5,500 nucleotides of DNA, taken from Reyranella sp. (GTDB lineage: Bacteria > Pseudomonadota > Alphaproteobacteria > Reyranellales > Reyranellaceae). Positions 1-5,200 of this stretch are shown one piece after another (position 1 is the first letter of the stretch; every line of letters starts with the position of its first letter). The notes under the pieces are model-generated. The model was given only the letters and a program-made list of their open reading frames with translations, was not told the origin of the DNA and did not search any database. Made by a program: the position numbers and the translations under genes. The DNA lies in the NCBI GenBank assembly GCA_016780605.1, contig JADHLS010000435.1, positions 1-5,500 on the forward strand, in the 5' to 3' direction.

Positions 1-107
1 CAAACCTCCAGCGAAACCAGCGAAATTCAAAAGCGCTGGAAGATCAGGCCCCTACGGCATGCCCTGCCGACTGTCTAAATCCAGCGAAATTCCTGATCCT
101 CGCCCCT
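1..107. repeat. Non-coding edge with three CCAGCGAAA repeats
   Basis: No credible gene is seen here. The motif CCAGCGAAA occurs at 8-16, 17-25 and 81-89; the last two extend to CCAGCGAAATTC (17-28 and 81-92). CGCTGG at 34-39 is the reverse complement of CCAGCG at 17-22, so 17-39 can fold as a 6-bp stem with an 11-nt loop. GATCAGG at 42-48 is inverted as CCTGATC at 92-98, and CGGCA/TGCCG (55-59/65-69) form a small hairpin. These arrangements are read directly from the sequence. Whether they form a dispersed repeat family, a weak terminator for the minus-strand run, or debris from the deletion that truncated the adjacent exporter gene is inference. Confidence 0.5.
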
Positions 108-195
108 GGCGACAGCGGGACCAGGCATCGGCAGCAACACCAAGGCGGCGCCGAGGAACAGGACGATGTTCGTGGCGCCCGGAATGACGTTCCAT
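108..195 (-). pseudogene. Remnant of a LysE/RhtB-family amino-acid exporter (N-terminal stub, frameshifted)
   Basis: Downstream of the GNAT gene is a good Shine-Dalgarno (GGAGGA, minus strand 208-203), 7 nt before an ATG (195-193). Read from that ATG the frame gives an arginine-rich nonsense peptide. Skipping one G (position 192) gives M-N-V-I-P-G-A-T and then NIVLFLGAALVLLPMPGPAV. This is the typical first transmembrane helix of LysE/RhtB translocators, including the family's PGPA motif. The similarity stops after GPAVA (about 108), where functional relatives continue with a Y/IVAR-type segment. A stop in the same frame follows at 77-75. About 30 of the roughly 205 usual residues remain, so the gene is dead: one frameshift plus loss of the 3' part. 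The intact ribosome binding site and 14-nt gap to the GNAT stop suggest it was the last gene of the same operon. Family assignment rests on motif recall only. Confidence 0.6.
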
Positions 196-209
196 GGTTG
201 GTTCCTCCG

Positions 210-665
210 TCAATGGCTGCGAACGGGCACGGCTCGCCGGAAATTGGCTTCGATCCCGTCCTGGCTCTGCTTCACGAAGCCGTGCCGCTCATAGAAGCGA
301 TCGGCCGGGCTGCCGAGCAACACGTCGAGCTCGACCGGCAGGCCGAGCGCGTCGGCCTCGGCCAGCAGGACCTTCAGGATCGACGTGCCCAGTCCGCCGT
401 TGTGAAAGCGGCGCGCCAGGTAGAACGAATCGATCTTGATCTCGGCCTCGCCGATCCGGAAACCGACGCAGCCGGCCAGCTCGTCGCCGATCATGATCCG
501 CCGCAGGCCGGGCTCGTCGAAGTGCTCGCGGAAGATCCGGCGGGCGCGCGAGGGCTTGTATCGGAACACGCGCTCGAGATGCTCGCGCATAACCTCGATG
601 CGGATCGCCAGCAAAGGCTCGAAATCGCCTTCGCTGGCGGCCTCGAGGCGCCAGATGACCGCCAT
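210..665 (-). CDS. GNAT-family N-acetyltransferase
   Basis: Predicted cytosolic acetyltransferase of 151 residues that would transfer an acetyl group from acetyl-CoA to an unknown amine substrate. The length is typical of a single-domain GNAT. The acetyl-CoA loop (motif A) is visible as RFHNGGLGTSIL at about residues 86-97, preceded by the IDSFYLAR beta strand (78-85). The C-terminal FYERHGF (124-130) is the usual motif B end of these folds. The N-terminal WRLEAASEGDFEPL is the common opening in which the first helix follows a short strand. The ATG starts one base after the lepB stop codon (TGA-C-ATG) and has no clear Shine-Dalgarno of its own, so translational coupling to lepB is likely. It is probably the last intact gene of the minus-strand run. 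The substrate cannot be inferred from the sequence; protein N-terminal, antibiotic or small-metabolite acetylation are all open. Confidence 0.85.
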   Translation of the reverse strand: MAVIWRLEAASEGDFEPLLAIRIEVMREHLERVFRYKPSRARRIFREHFDEPGLRRIMIGDELAGCVGFRIGEAEIKIDSFYLARRFHNGGLGTSILKVLLAEADALGLPVELDVLLGSPADRFYERHGFVKQSQDGIEANFRRAVPVRSH

Positions 666-666
666 G

Positions 667-1413
667 TCAGTTGATGCGGTCCAGGGAGCGGGACAGCCGC
701 AGGAAGTGCGGCCATTGCGTCACATCCAGCCACGAGACGTCCGGATTGCGCGACAGCAGGATCAGGTCGGCGCGCGCCACCAGATTGTCCTCCGGCACGA
801 AGCCCACGCCTCCATCTTCCGCGGCGATGCGGCTGTCGAGCGAATTGTCCCTGTTGTCGCCCATCATGAAGTAGTGCCCGGCCGGCACGACAAAAACCGG
901 CGTGTTGTCGTGCCGGTCGGTGTCGGAGAGCTCGACGATCTCGTGTTCGCGACCGCCCGGTAATGTTTCGATGTAAAGTTGTCCGTCGCCCGTTCTTGGG
1001 CCGGCGGCGCGGCGGGCAACGATGGTGCCGTTGATATAGAGCCGGCCATCCTGCATCTGGATGCGATCACCGGGCAGGCCGATCAGGCGCTTCACATAGG
1101 TGGTCGATGGATCGCGCGGCAGGCGGAAGACGATGACGTCGCCTCGCTCCGGCAACTTGCCGAGCAGACGGCCGGCGAAATCCGGCATCAGTCCGATGGG
1201 CGAGGAGTACTTGCTGTAGCCGTAGGCGTATTTGCTGGCGATCAGCTCGTCGCCGACGAGAAGCGTCGGCACCATCGACGGCGTCGGCACGCGGTAGGGC
1301 TCGGCGAGCACAGTGCGCACGACCAGCACCAGGCCGAGCGCCAGCAGGATCGACTTCAGTTGGCCGAGCCAGCCCACGAGTCTCTTCCTGAAAGGCGTCG
1401 AGCTCCTGTCCAT
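667..1413 (-). CDS. lepB: Signal peptidase I
   Basis: Membrane-bound serine protease (S26 family) that removes signal peptides from exported preproteins on the periplasmic face of the inner membrane. The 248 residues begin with a short basic cytoplasmic segment, then one transmembrane helix (about 19-35). The nucleophile Ser46 lies in PTPSMVPTL (43-51), the general base Lys108 in YVKRLIGLPGD (106-116), and the conserved GDNRDNSLDSR at 185-195. RGDVIVFRLP (90-99) is another conserved box. All catalytic elements are present, so the enzyme should be active. It has a single N-terminal anchor, unlike the two of the E. coli enzyme, which is usual in alphaproteobacteria. A Shine-Dalgarno GGGAGG lies 6 nt before the ATG, and the gap to the upstream deacylase-like gene is 11 nt. 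Alphaproteobacterial lepB is commonly found next to rnc and era; neither is here, so this may be a second copy. Confidence 0.95.
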   Translation of the reverse strand: MDRSSTPFRKRLVGWLGQLKSILLALGLVLVVRTVLAEPYRVPTPSMVPTLLVGDELIASKYAYGYSKYSSPIGLMPDFAGRLLGKLPERGDVIVFRLPRDPSTTYVKRLIGLPGDRIQMQDGRLYINGTIVARRAAGPRTGDGQLYIETLPGGREHEIVELSDTDRHDNTPVFVVPAGHYFMMGDNRDNSLDSRIAAEDGGVGFVPEDNLVARADLILLSRNPDVSWLDVTQWPHFLRLSRSLDRIN

Positions 1414-1424
1414 AGCGAGCCTCC

Positions 1425-1913
1425 CTAGGGCTTGGCCGCGATCTCGGCGATCCGCGGCTTGGCGATGGCGAGCCAGTCCTTGGTGTCGAGCTCCATCGAG
1501 CGATCCAGGCGGCCGGCATTGAAGAACAGCGTCTCGTTGGCGAGCAAGTCCTGCTCGACCACGATGGCTAGCGCAGGATTGAGGGAAAATGGCGGCACCG
1601 ACCCCATCACGCAGCCGGTCAGCTCCTGCGCCGTGTCAGGCGAGGCGAAGCCGCACTTGCGCGCGTCGAACAGGCTGGCGACGGCATTGAAATCGAGCTT
1701 GCGATTGCCGGGAAGGATCGCCAGCACGTTGCGCTTGCCGCCCCCGCCGCCGCGCACGTCGAGCACCATGGCCTTTGCAGCCTGATCGGGCCGGTTGCCG
1801 CGAATGGCGCTGATTGCCTCCGATCGGCCTTCCGCCTCGTGCTCGATCACGCGGAACTTGGCCTTGGCATCGCTCAGCAACACCACCAGCCGGTCGAACA
1901 CGTCAGCGGCCAC
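1425..1913 (-). CDS. YbaK/EbsC-family aminoacyl-tRNA deacylase-like protein
   Basis: Predicted trans-editing protein related to YbaK and ProXp. Family members hydrolyse mischarged aminoacyl-tRNAs (for example Cys- or Ala-tRNAPro) in the cytosol; the substrate here is not known. With the chosen GTG start it has 162 residues, the normal size of the stand-alone domain. The lysine-bearing segment GNRPDQAAKAMVL (39-51, Lys47) matches the conserved editing-site Lys region. The glycine-rich RGGGGGKRNVLAILPG (54-69) is typical of the subgroup. TGCVMGSVPPFSL (99-111) is the family's GxxxPF substrate loop, and LFFNAGRLDRSMEL (129-142) is the closing conserved block. The GTG at 1913-1911 was chosen because the frame upstream reads arginine-rich low-quality sequence inside the previous gene, and GGAGA lies 9 nt upstream. 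It overlaps the previous gene's 3' end by 11 nt. A second GTG at 1901-1899, just after that gene's stop, is an alternative start. Confidence 0.87.
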   Translation of the reverse strand: MAADVFDRLVVLLSDAKAKFRVIEHEAEGRSEAISAIRGNRPDQAAKAMVLDVRGGGGGKRNVLAILPGNRKLDFNAVASLFDARKCGFASPDTAQELTGCVMGSVPPFSLNPALAIVVEQDLLANETLFFNAGRLDRSMELDTKDWLAIAKPRIAEIAAKP

Positions 1914-2835
1914 GGATGACTTTCTCCGACAGGATCCCGAGCGCCTCGTCGAAGTCCGGCACCTTGCCGTCGGCGGGCGCAATGCCGGCATCGACGCTGC
2001 GGCGAAGGCTCCTCTCGGTCATCTCGGTCATCAGAGGATCGACGCCGGTCTCGCGCAACGTGCGGCCGACCAGCCCCATCTCCTCCCATCGACGATGCGC
2101 ATGAACCACATGGGTCTGCACCAGCGTGCCGACGAACTTCGCGAAGCCAAGCTGGTCGACGTCGCCCATGCACTCCATGACTTCCTTCAGGATGCCCTGG
2201 CGTTCGGCGGTGACGTAGGCTTCGACGCCCAGCGCCTCGACGCCCTTGATCAGGACGCTGCGGATCATCTTGACCGACGAGGCGCTGCCGGGCCTGGGGC
2301 CCAGCGCCTTGGCCACGAAGCCGCTGGCGTTCATCCAGGCCACGACCGGCTCGACATCTTCGCCCGCCACCAGCATGGGCGCCTTGATACCCGACTTGAA
2401 GAAGCCGCCCATGACGGCGATGTCGATGTACCGCCCGCCGACTGCCTCGATGGCGGCGCGATCCTCGTCCGACATCTTGCCGGTCACGGTGCAGAGATCG
2501 AGATAGTGCGCGCCCTTCTTCAGGAGCGGTGCGGCGGACTGCGCGGCTTCCAGCGCATGCTCGCCCTGGACCGCGCAGATCACCAGGTCGGCGTCGCTCA
2601 GCGCCGGCGTGTAGCGGCCTTCGATCGCGACATCGAGGCGGCGCGCTTCCTTGCCCAGGGCCGTGCCGCGGGCGTCCTTGTCGAGGGCCGTGTCGATGGC
2701 GATGACGCGGCGCGGGGCGTTGTCGCCGGGCCGAGGCGTGCCGCGCCAGCCGCCCTCGATACACAGGCCGCGAGCGATCGCCGAGCCCGCCTCACCAAAG
2801 CCCAGCAGCGCGATCACGCGCGGAGACAGCGACAT
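1903..2835 (-). CDS. NAD(P)-dependent oxidoreductase with DUF1932 C-terminal domain
   Basis: Predicted cytosolic dehydrogenase of the 6-phosphogluconate/beta-hydroxyacid dehydrogenase superfamily; the substrate is unknown. The N-terminal Rossmann fold begins IALLGFGEAGSAIARGL (8-24) with the GxGxxG dinucleotide loop at 12-17. The core continues through DADLVICAVQGEHALEA (81-97) and YLDLCTVTGKMS (111-122). The segment GSASSVKMIRSVLIKG (183-198) carries Lys189 at the place of the superfamily's catalytic lysine and opens the all-helical C-terminal domain. That domain (about 190-305) has the look of DUF1932 (PF09130), with ERQGILKE and THVVHAHRRWEEM. The length of 310 residues fits the family. 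Only a weak purine-rich stretch (GAGA) precedes the ATG. The stop overlaps the start of the deacylase-like gene by 11 nt, so the two are probably coupled. The methyltransferase stop is 42 nt upstream, close enough for co-transcription. The domain name is from memory of the family. Confidence 0.88.
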   Translation of the reverse strand: MSLSPRVIALLGFGEAGSAIARGLCIEGGWRGTPRPGDNAPRRVIAIDTALDKDARGTALGKEARRLDVAIEGRYTPALSDADLVICAVQGEHALEAAQSAAPLLKKGAHYLDLCTVTGKMSDEDRAAIEAVGGRYIDIAVMGGFFKSGIKAPMLVAGEDVEPVVAWMNASGFVAKALGPRPGSASSVKMIRSVLIKGVEALGVEAYVTAERQGILKEVMECMGDVDQLGFAKFVGTLVQTHVVHAHRRWEEMGLVGRTLRETGVDPLMTEMTERSLRRSVDAGIAPADGKVPDFDEALGILSEKVIRGR

Positions 2836-2877
2836 GCGAATGCTCTCGATAATGGATGCGGATCAGGACGCCATTTT

Positions 2878-3657
2878 TTACGAGGCCGGGGCTTCGCCGT
2901 CCTCGTTGCGCGTGCGCGCCGCCTGCGTGTCGCGCGAGCTCGCGATCCTGAGCTTGGGCCGCACGACGGCGAGCTCGGGCGAGGAATGACGCTCGGCGAT
3001 GCCGGCATAGAGCTGCTTGCCGGCCTCGATGACGCAGACACCGGCGAAGCGGCCGAGCCAGCGCTGCCCGAAGCGCTCGACGGCCGGCGCCATGCGCAGC
3101 ATCAGTCGCGAGTTGGTGGGCGGCATGAAGAGTGCGCGCGTCTGACGCATCGGCGCGAACATGTTGGCGCGCAGGAGTGCGGCGAGCTGGCCGGCGGAGT
3201 AGGGATGGCCCTGATAGAAGGGCGAGCGATCGACCTGCGACCACAGACCGGCACGCGTCGGCGCCACGGTGACGAGGCGGCCGCCATCGGCCATCACCCG
3301 CCAGATCTCGCGCAGCATCGGCCGCACCTGCTCGGTGGATTCCACGGCATGGACCAGCAGCACCCGGTCGACCGAGCGGTCGGGCAGCGGCAGGTCGTTC
3401 TCGTCGACCAGGCAGGTGAGGTTGCGGCCCTCGCGCGGCCAGCGGGTGACGCCCTGCTGCGCCGGCATGAAGGCGAGCGTCCGCGCGGCCTCTTCGCGGA
3501 ACGGCCGCAGGAAGGGCGTGGCGTAGCCCAGGCCCAGCACGGTCTCGCCACGCACATTCGGCCACACCTCGCGCAGGCGCGCGCGCAGCAGGCGCACCGT
3601 CATCTGCCCCAGGGTGCTGGCATAGAAATCGTTCAGATCGAGGACGTCCGTCCACAT
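2878..3657 (-). CDS. Class I SAM-dependent methyltransferase (methyltransferase type 11-like)
   Basis: Predicted cytosolic methyltransferase of 259 residues; the acceptor is unknown. The N-terminus DVLDLNDFYASTLGQ (4-18) is characteristic of the alphaproteobacterial proteins encoded divergently from gloB. Motif I is VLGLGYATPFLRPF (40-53), a glycine-rich SAM loop lacking the usual leading acidic residue. The acidic residue binding the ribose is not obvious; FMPAQQGVTRWP (63-74) takes its place in this subfamily. LPLPDRSVDRVLLVHAVE (89-106) is motif II/III, and MLREIWRVMADGGRLVTVAP (114-133) is the classical post-motif strand. The tail from about 225 to 259 is polar, basic and probably disordered. 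Only 71 bp separate it from gloB. No Shine-Dalgarno precedes the ATG; a TACACT -10-like box lies 6 nt upstream, suggesting a leaderless transcript. A link to glyoxal metabolism is suggested only by the neighbourhood. Confidence 0.88.
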   Translation of the reverse strand: MWTDVLDLNDFYASTLGQMTVRLLRARLREVWPNVRGETVLGLGYATPFLRPFREEAARTLAFMPAQQGVTRWPREGRNLTCLVDENDLPLPDRSVDRVLLVHAVESTEQVRPMLREIWRVMADGGRLVTVAPTRAGLWSQVDRSPFYQGHPYSAGQLAALLRANMFAPMRQTRALFMPPTNSRLMLRMAPAVERFGQRWLGRFAGVCVIEAGKQLYAGIAERHSSPELAVVRPKLRIASSRDTQAARTRNEDGEAPAS

Positions 3658-3728
3658 GTGGCAAGTGTAGCAGAAACCGCGGCCCAGCGGCCATGGCGGT
3701 TACAAGGCAGCCTTGCTAACGTCGCAAC
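3658..3728. promoter_or_regulatory. Divergent promoter region between the methyltransferase gene and gloB
   Basis: This 71-bp region serves two outward-facing genes. On the minus strand TGCTACACT (3672-3664) is followed by TGCCAC and the methyltransferase ATG. On the plus strand TGCTAACGT (3714-3722) is followed by CGCAAC and the gloB ATG. Each has a 6-base -10-like hexamer (TACACT; TAACGT) exactly 6 nt before the A of ATG, preceded by TGC as in an extended -10, and neither start has a Shine-Dalgarno. Good -35 boxes are not seen. Between them lie the inverted repeats AACCGC/GCGGTT (3675-3680/3696-3701), enclosing GGCC/GGCC, and AAGGC-A-GCCTT (3704-3714). Leaderless initiation and a shared regulator are inferences from this geometry. 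Confidence 0.5.
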
Positions 3729-4505
3729 ATGAGTACAACGCTAGACATCGTTCGAATCCCGGTCCTGAACGACAATTACGTGTGGTTGATGCGCGAACCG
3801 CAGAGCGGGGCGGTGGGCGTCGTCGACCCGGCGGTGGCCGGACCGGTGCTGGCCGAGGCCGCAAAGCGCCGCTGGAAGATCACCCATATCCTGAACACCC
3901 ACCATCACGGCGACCACGTCGGTGGCAACCGCGAGATCAAGGAGGCGACCGGCTGCACCATCGTCGGGCCGCGCCGCGACCGCGCCCGCATTCCCGGCAT
4001 CGATGTCGAGGTCGACGATGGCGAGCGCTATCGCTTCGGCGAGGCCGAGGCCGACGTGTTCTTCGTGCCGGGCCATACCAGCGGCCATATCGCCTATGCC
4101 TTCCGCGAGCAGAAGGCGCTGTTCTGCGGCGACACGCTGTTCGCCCTGGGTTGCGGCCGGATGTTCGAAGGCACGCCGCAGCAGATGTGGACCTCGCTCA
4201 GCCGCCTGCGCGCTCTGCCCGACGACATGCGTGTCTACTGCGCGCATGAATACACCCAGTCGAACGCCCGCTTTGCGCTCACCGTCGAGACCGACAACGA
4301 CAAGCTCCTGAAGCGCTCGGCGGCCATCGATGCGGCGCGCGCCAAGGGTGAGGCCACTGTGCCCTCGCTGCTCGGCGAGGAGAAGGCGACGAACCCGTTC
4401 CTGCGCGCCGACGTGCCGGCCGTGCAGAAGGCTGTCGGCATGGCTGGCGGCGATCCGGTCGCGGTGTTCGCCGAGGTGCGTCACCGCAAGGACATGTTTC
4501 GTTAG
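3729..4505 (+). CDS. gloB: Hydroxyacylglutathione hydrolase (glyoxalase II)
   Basis: Cytosolic metallo-beta-lactamase-fold thiolesterase. It hydrolyses S-D-lactoylglutathione to D-lactate and glutathione, the second step of methylglyoxal detoxification after glyoxalase I. The 258 residues match the family length. The opening IVRIPVLNDNYVWL (7-20) is the family N-terminus. The dinuclear metal site is complete: THHHGDH (57-63) supplies His58, His60, Asp62 and His63, and His116 (PGHTSGH), Asp135 (FCGDTLFALGCGRMFEG) and His173 (CAHEYT) finish it. The C-terminal helical domain carries NPFLR (222-226) and ends RHRKDMFR (251-258), the glutathione-binding basic tail. No glyoxalase I gene is in view. 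The ATG has no Shine-Dalgarno and may be the first base of the message. The stop TAG directly abuts the stop of the convergent tetR-type gene. Confidence 0.95.
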   Translation: MSTTLDIVRIPVLNDNYVWLMREPQSGAVGVVDPAVAGPVLAEAAKRRWKITHILNTHHHGDHVGGNREIKEATGCTIVGPRRDRARIPGIDVEVDDGERYRFGEAEADVFFVPGHTSGHIAYAFREQKALFCGDTLFALGCGRMFEGTPQQMWTSLSRLRALPDDMRVYCAHEYTQSNARFALTVETDNDKLLKRSAAIDAARAKGEATVPSLLGEEKATNPFLRADVPAVQKAVGMAGGDPVAVFAEVRHRKDMFR

Positions 4506-4508
4506 CTA
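4503..4508. other. Back-to-back stop codons of gloB and the tetR-type gene
   Basis: The plus-strand TAG of gloB (4503-4505) is followed at once by the minus-strand TAG of the regulator gene (4508-4506), giving the palindrome TAGCTA. There is no intergenic base and no hairpin with a T-run in the immediate flanks. Each transcript must therefore end inside, or antisense to, the other gene. Confidence 0.9.
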
Positions 4509-5114
4509 GGCGCCGTACAGGCGCAGCACGGTGTCGGTTGCGAGCGCCGCCCGGCGCTCGATCTCCTTCGCGGTCGGCCGCTTGGCGACGCCCAGCATCA
4601 GCCGCAGCAGCGTGTCGCCGAACAGCAGCGAGAAGTACTGGCCGGCCATCAGCTCGGGGTCGCCTGGCCCCAGCACGCCGGCCGCCTGCGCTTTGCTCAT
4701 GAGCGTGATCAGCGCCTTGCGGTTGGACTCGCGGCCTTGGCGGTCGAGGATCTCGCCGAGATCGCGGCTGCGCCCGGCTTCGGCCGCCGCGAGCCGGTTG
4801 ATGGCGACGACGTGCGGGCTGGTGAGCTCGTTGAGCGAGGCCTCACCATAGCCCTTGAGCGCCGCGGCCAAACCGCGGCGGTCGGCGACATCGGCCGCCG
4901 TCAGCGGGACCTGCATACGGGCCGCGGTGGCGGCGATGACGGCCTCGAGGATGCCGCTCTTGCTGCCGAACTCGGCATAGAGCTCGCGCTTGGAGACCCT
5001 GGCGCGCCGGGCGATTTCCAACGTGCTGGTCCCGGCATAGCCTCGCTCCATGAGGACCGCGAAGGCGGCGCCGACGATGCAGTTGCGTCGATCGGATTCC
5101 GGCTGCTTGGCCAA
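4506..5114 (-). CDS. TetR/AcrR-family transcriptional regulator
   Basis: Predicted dimeric DNA-binding repressor of 202 residues, a normal TetR length. The N-terminal domain is clear: ILxxA-like helix IVGAAFAVLMERGYAGTS (13-30), then TLEIARRARVSKRELYAEFG (31-50). That stretch is the helix-turn-helix with the characteristic YxxF turn, and SKSGILEAVI (51-60) closes it. The C-terminal ligand and dimerisation half (about 80-200) resembles the AefR-like TetR_C type, but its ligand cannot be read from sequence. The start is a TTG (5114-5112): no ATG or GTG fits, and a purine run AAGGGGGGAGAA immediately precedes it, with AAGGGG about 6 nt away. It is divergent from a Rieske oxygenase gene, and two palindromes lie between them, so autorepression and control of the oxygenase are the likely role. 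It converges on gloB with no intergenic base. Confidence 0.92.
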   Translation of the reverse strand: MAKQPESDRRNCIVGAAFAVLMERGYAGTSTLEIARRARVSKRELYAEFGSKSGILEAVIAATAARMQVPLTAADVADRRGLAAALKGYGEASLNELTSPHVVAINRLAAAEAGRSRDLGEILDRQGRESNRKALITLMSKAQAAGVLGPGDPELMAGQYFSLLFGDTLLRLMLGVAKRPTAKEIERRAALATDTVLRLYGA

Positions 5115-5124
5115 TTCTCCCCCC

Positions 5125-5152
5125 TTGACTTGGTACCAATGGGTACCATAAG
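5125..5152 (+). promoter_or_regulatory. Predicted promoter of the Rieske oxygenase gene
   Basis: TTGACT at 5125-5130 matches the -35 consensus at five of six positions. After a 16-bp spacer, CATAAG at 5147-5152 matches the -10 at four of six. The predicted start of transcription is near 5159, about 30 nt before the ATG. The first palindrome fills the spacer between the two boxes, the classical position for a repressor that blocks RNA polymerase. The -35 also overlaps the ribosome-binding purine run of the opposite tetR-type gene. Confidence 0.5.
5131..5148. promoter_or_regulatory. Putative TetR operator 1 (18-bp perfect inverted repeat)
   Basis: TGGTACC-AATG-GGTACCA is a perfect inverted repeat of 7-bp arms with a 4-nt centre. 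Each arm itself contains the self-complementary GGTACC. Size and symmetry suit a TetR-family dimer or pair of dimers. It lies between the -35 and -10 boxes of the predicted oxygenase promoter. That the neighbouring TetR protein binds here is inference from position. Confidence 0.6.
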
Positions 5153-5154
5153 GT

Positions 5155-5172
5155 CGGTACCACGCAGTACCA
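5155..5172. promoter_or_regulatory. Putative TetR operator 2 (18-bp imperfect inverted repeat)
   Basis: CGGTACC-ACGC-AGTACCA repeats the design of the first palindrome 24 bp downstream, with one mismatch in each arm (outer C, inner A). It covers the predicted transcription starts of both divergent genes: it is just downstream of the oxygenase -10 and touches the TAGAAT -10 of the tetR-type gene. In all, GTACCA occurs at 5133, 5143, 5157 and 5167, with steps of 10, 14 and 10 bp. Confidence 0.55.
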
Positions 5173-5200
5173 TTCTATCGGAGGACGCTATGGGTGTCGT
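5172..5200 (-). promoter_or_regulatory. Predicted promoter of the tetR-type gene
   Basis: On the minus strand TAGAAT (5177-5172) matches the -10 consensus at five of six positions. It is preceded by a 17-bp spacer and ACGACA (5200-5195), four of six for a -35. Transcription would start near 5165, giving a leader of about 50 nt that runs across both palindromes. The -35 sits inside the first codons of the oxygenase gene, so the two promoters face each other and overlap in transcribed sequence. Moderate support only. Confidence 0.4.

Noticed and set aside
17..39. Rho-independent terminator for the minus-strand run
   Set aside because: The stem is only 6 bp with an 11-nt loop, and no T-run follows on the minus strand; too weak to call.
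198..674. A 158-codon plus-strand frame opposite the GNAT gene
   Set aside because: The minus-strand frame has GNAT motifs and couples to lepB; the plus frame has neither motifs nor a ribosome binding site.
1874..2764. A 296-codon minus-strand frame overlapping the dehydrogenase gene
   Set aside because: Arginine-rich out-of-frame reading of the DUF1932 dehydrogenase with no recognisable motif; the true frame has the GxGxxG fold.
2836..2877. Separate promoter for the dehydrogenase gene
   Set aside because: A CATTAT box can be found on the minus strand, but there is no acceptable -35, and the 42-bp gap fits read-through from the methyltransferase.
1795..3732. A 645-codon plus-strand open frame antisense to three genes
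   Set aside because: It runs opposite well-recognised proteins on the minus strand, is rich in Arg, His, Ala and Asp as shadow frames of GC-rich genes are, and shows no domain motif. It is a codon-bias shadow.
3741..4484. A 247-codon minus-strand frame inside gloB
   Set aside because: The opposite strand encodes a complete glyoxalase II with every metal ligand; this frame is its shadow.
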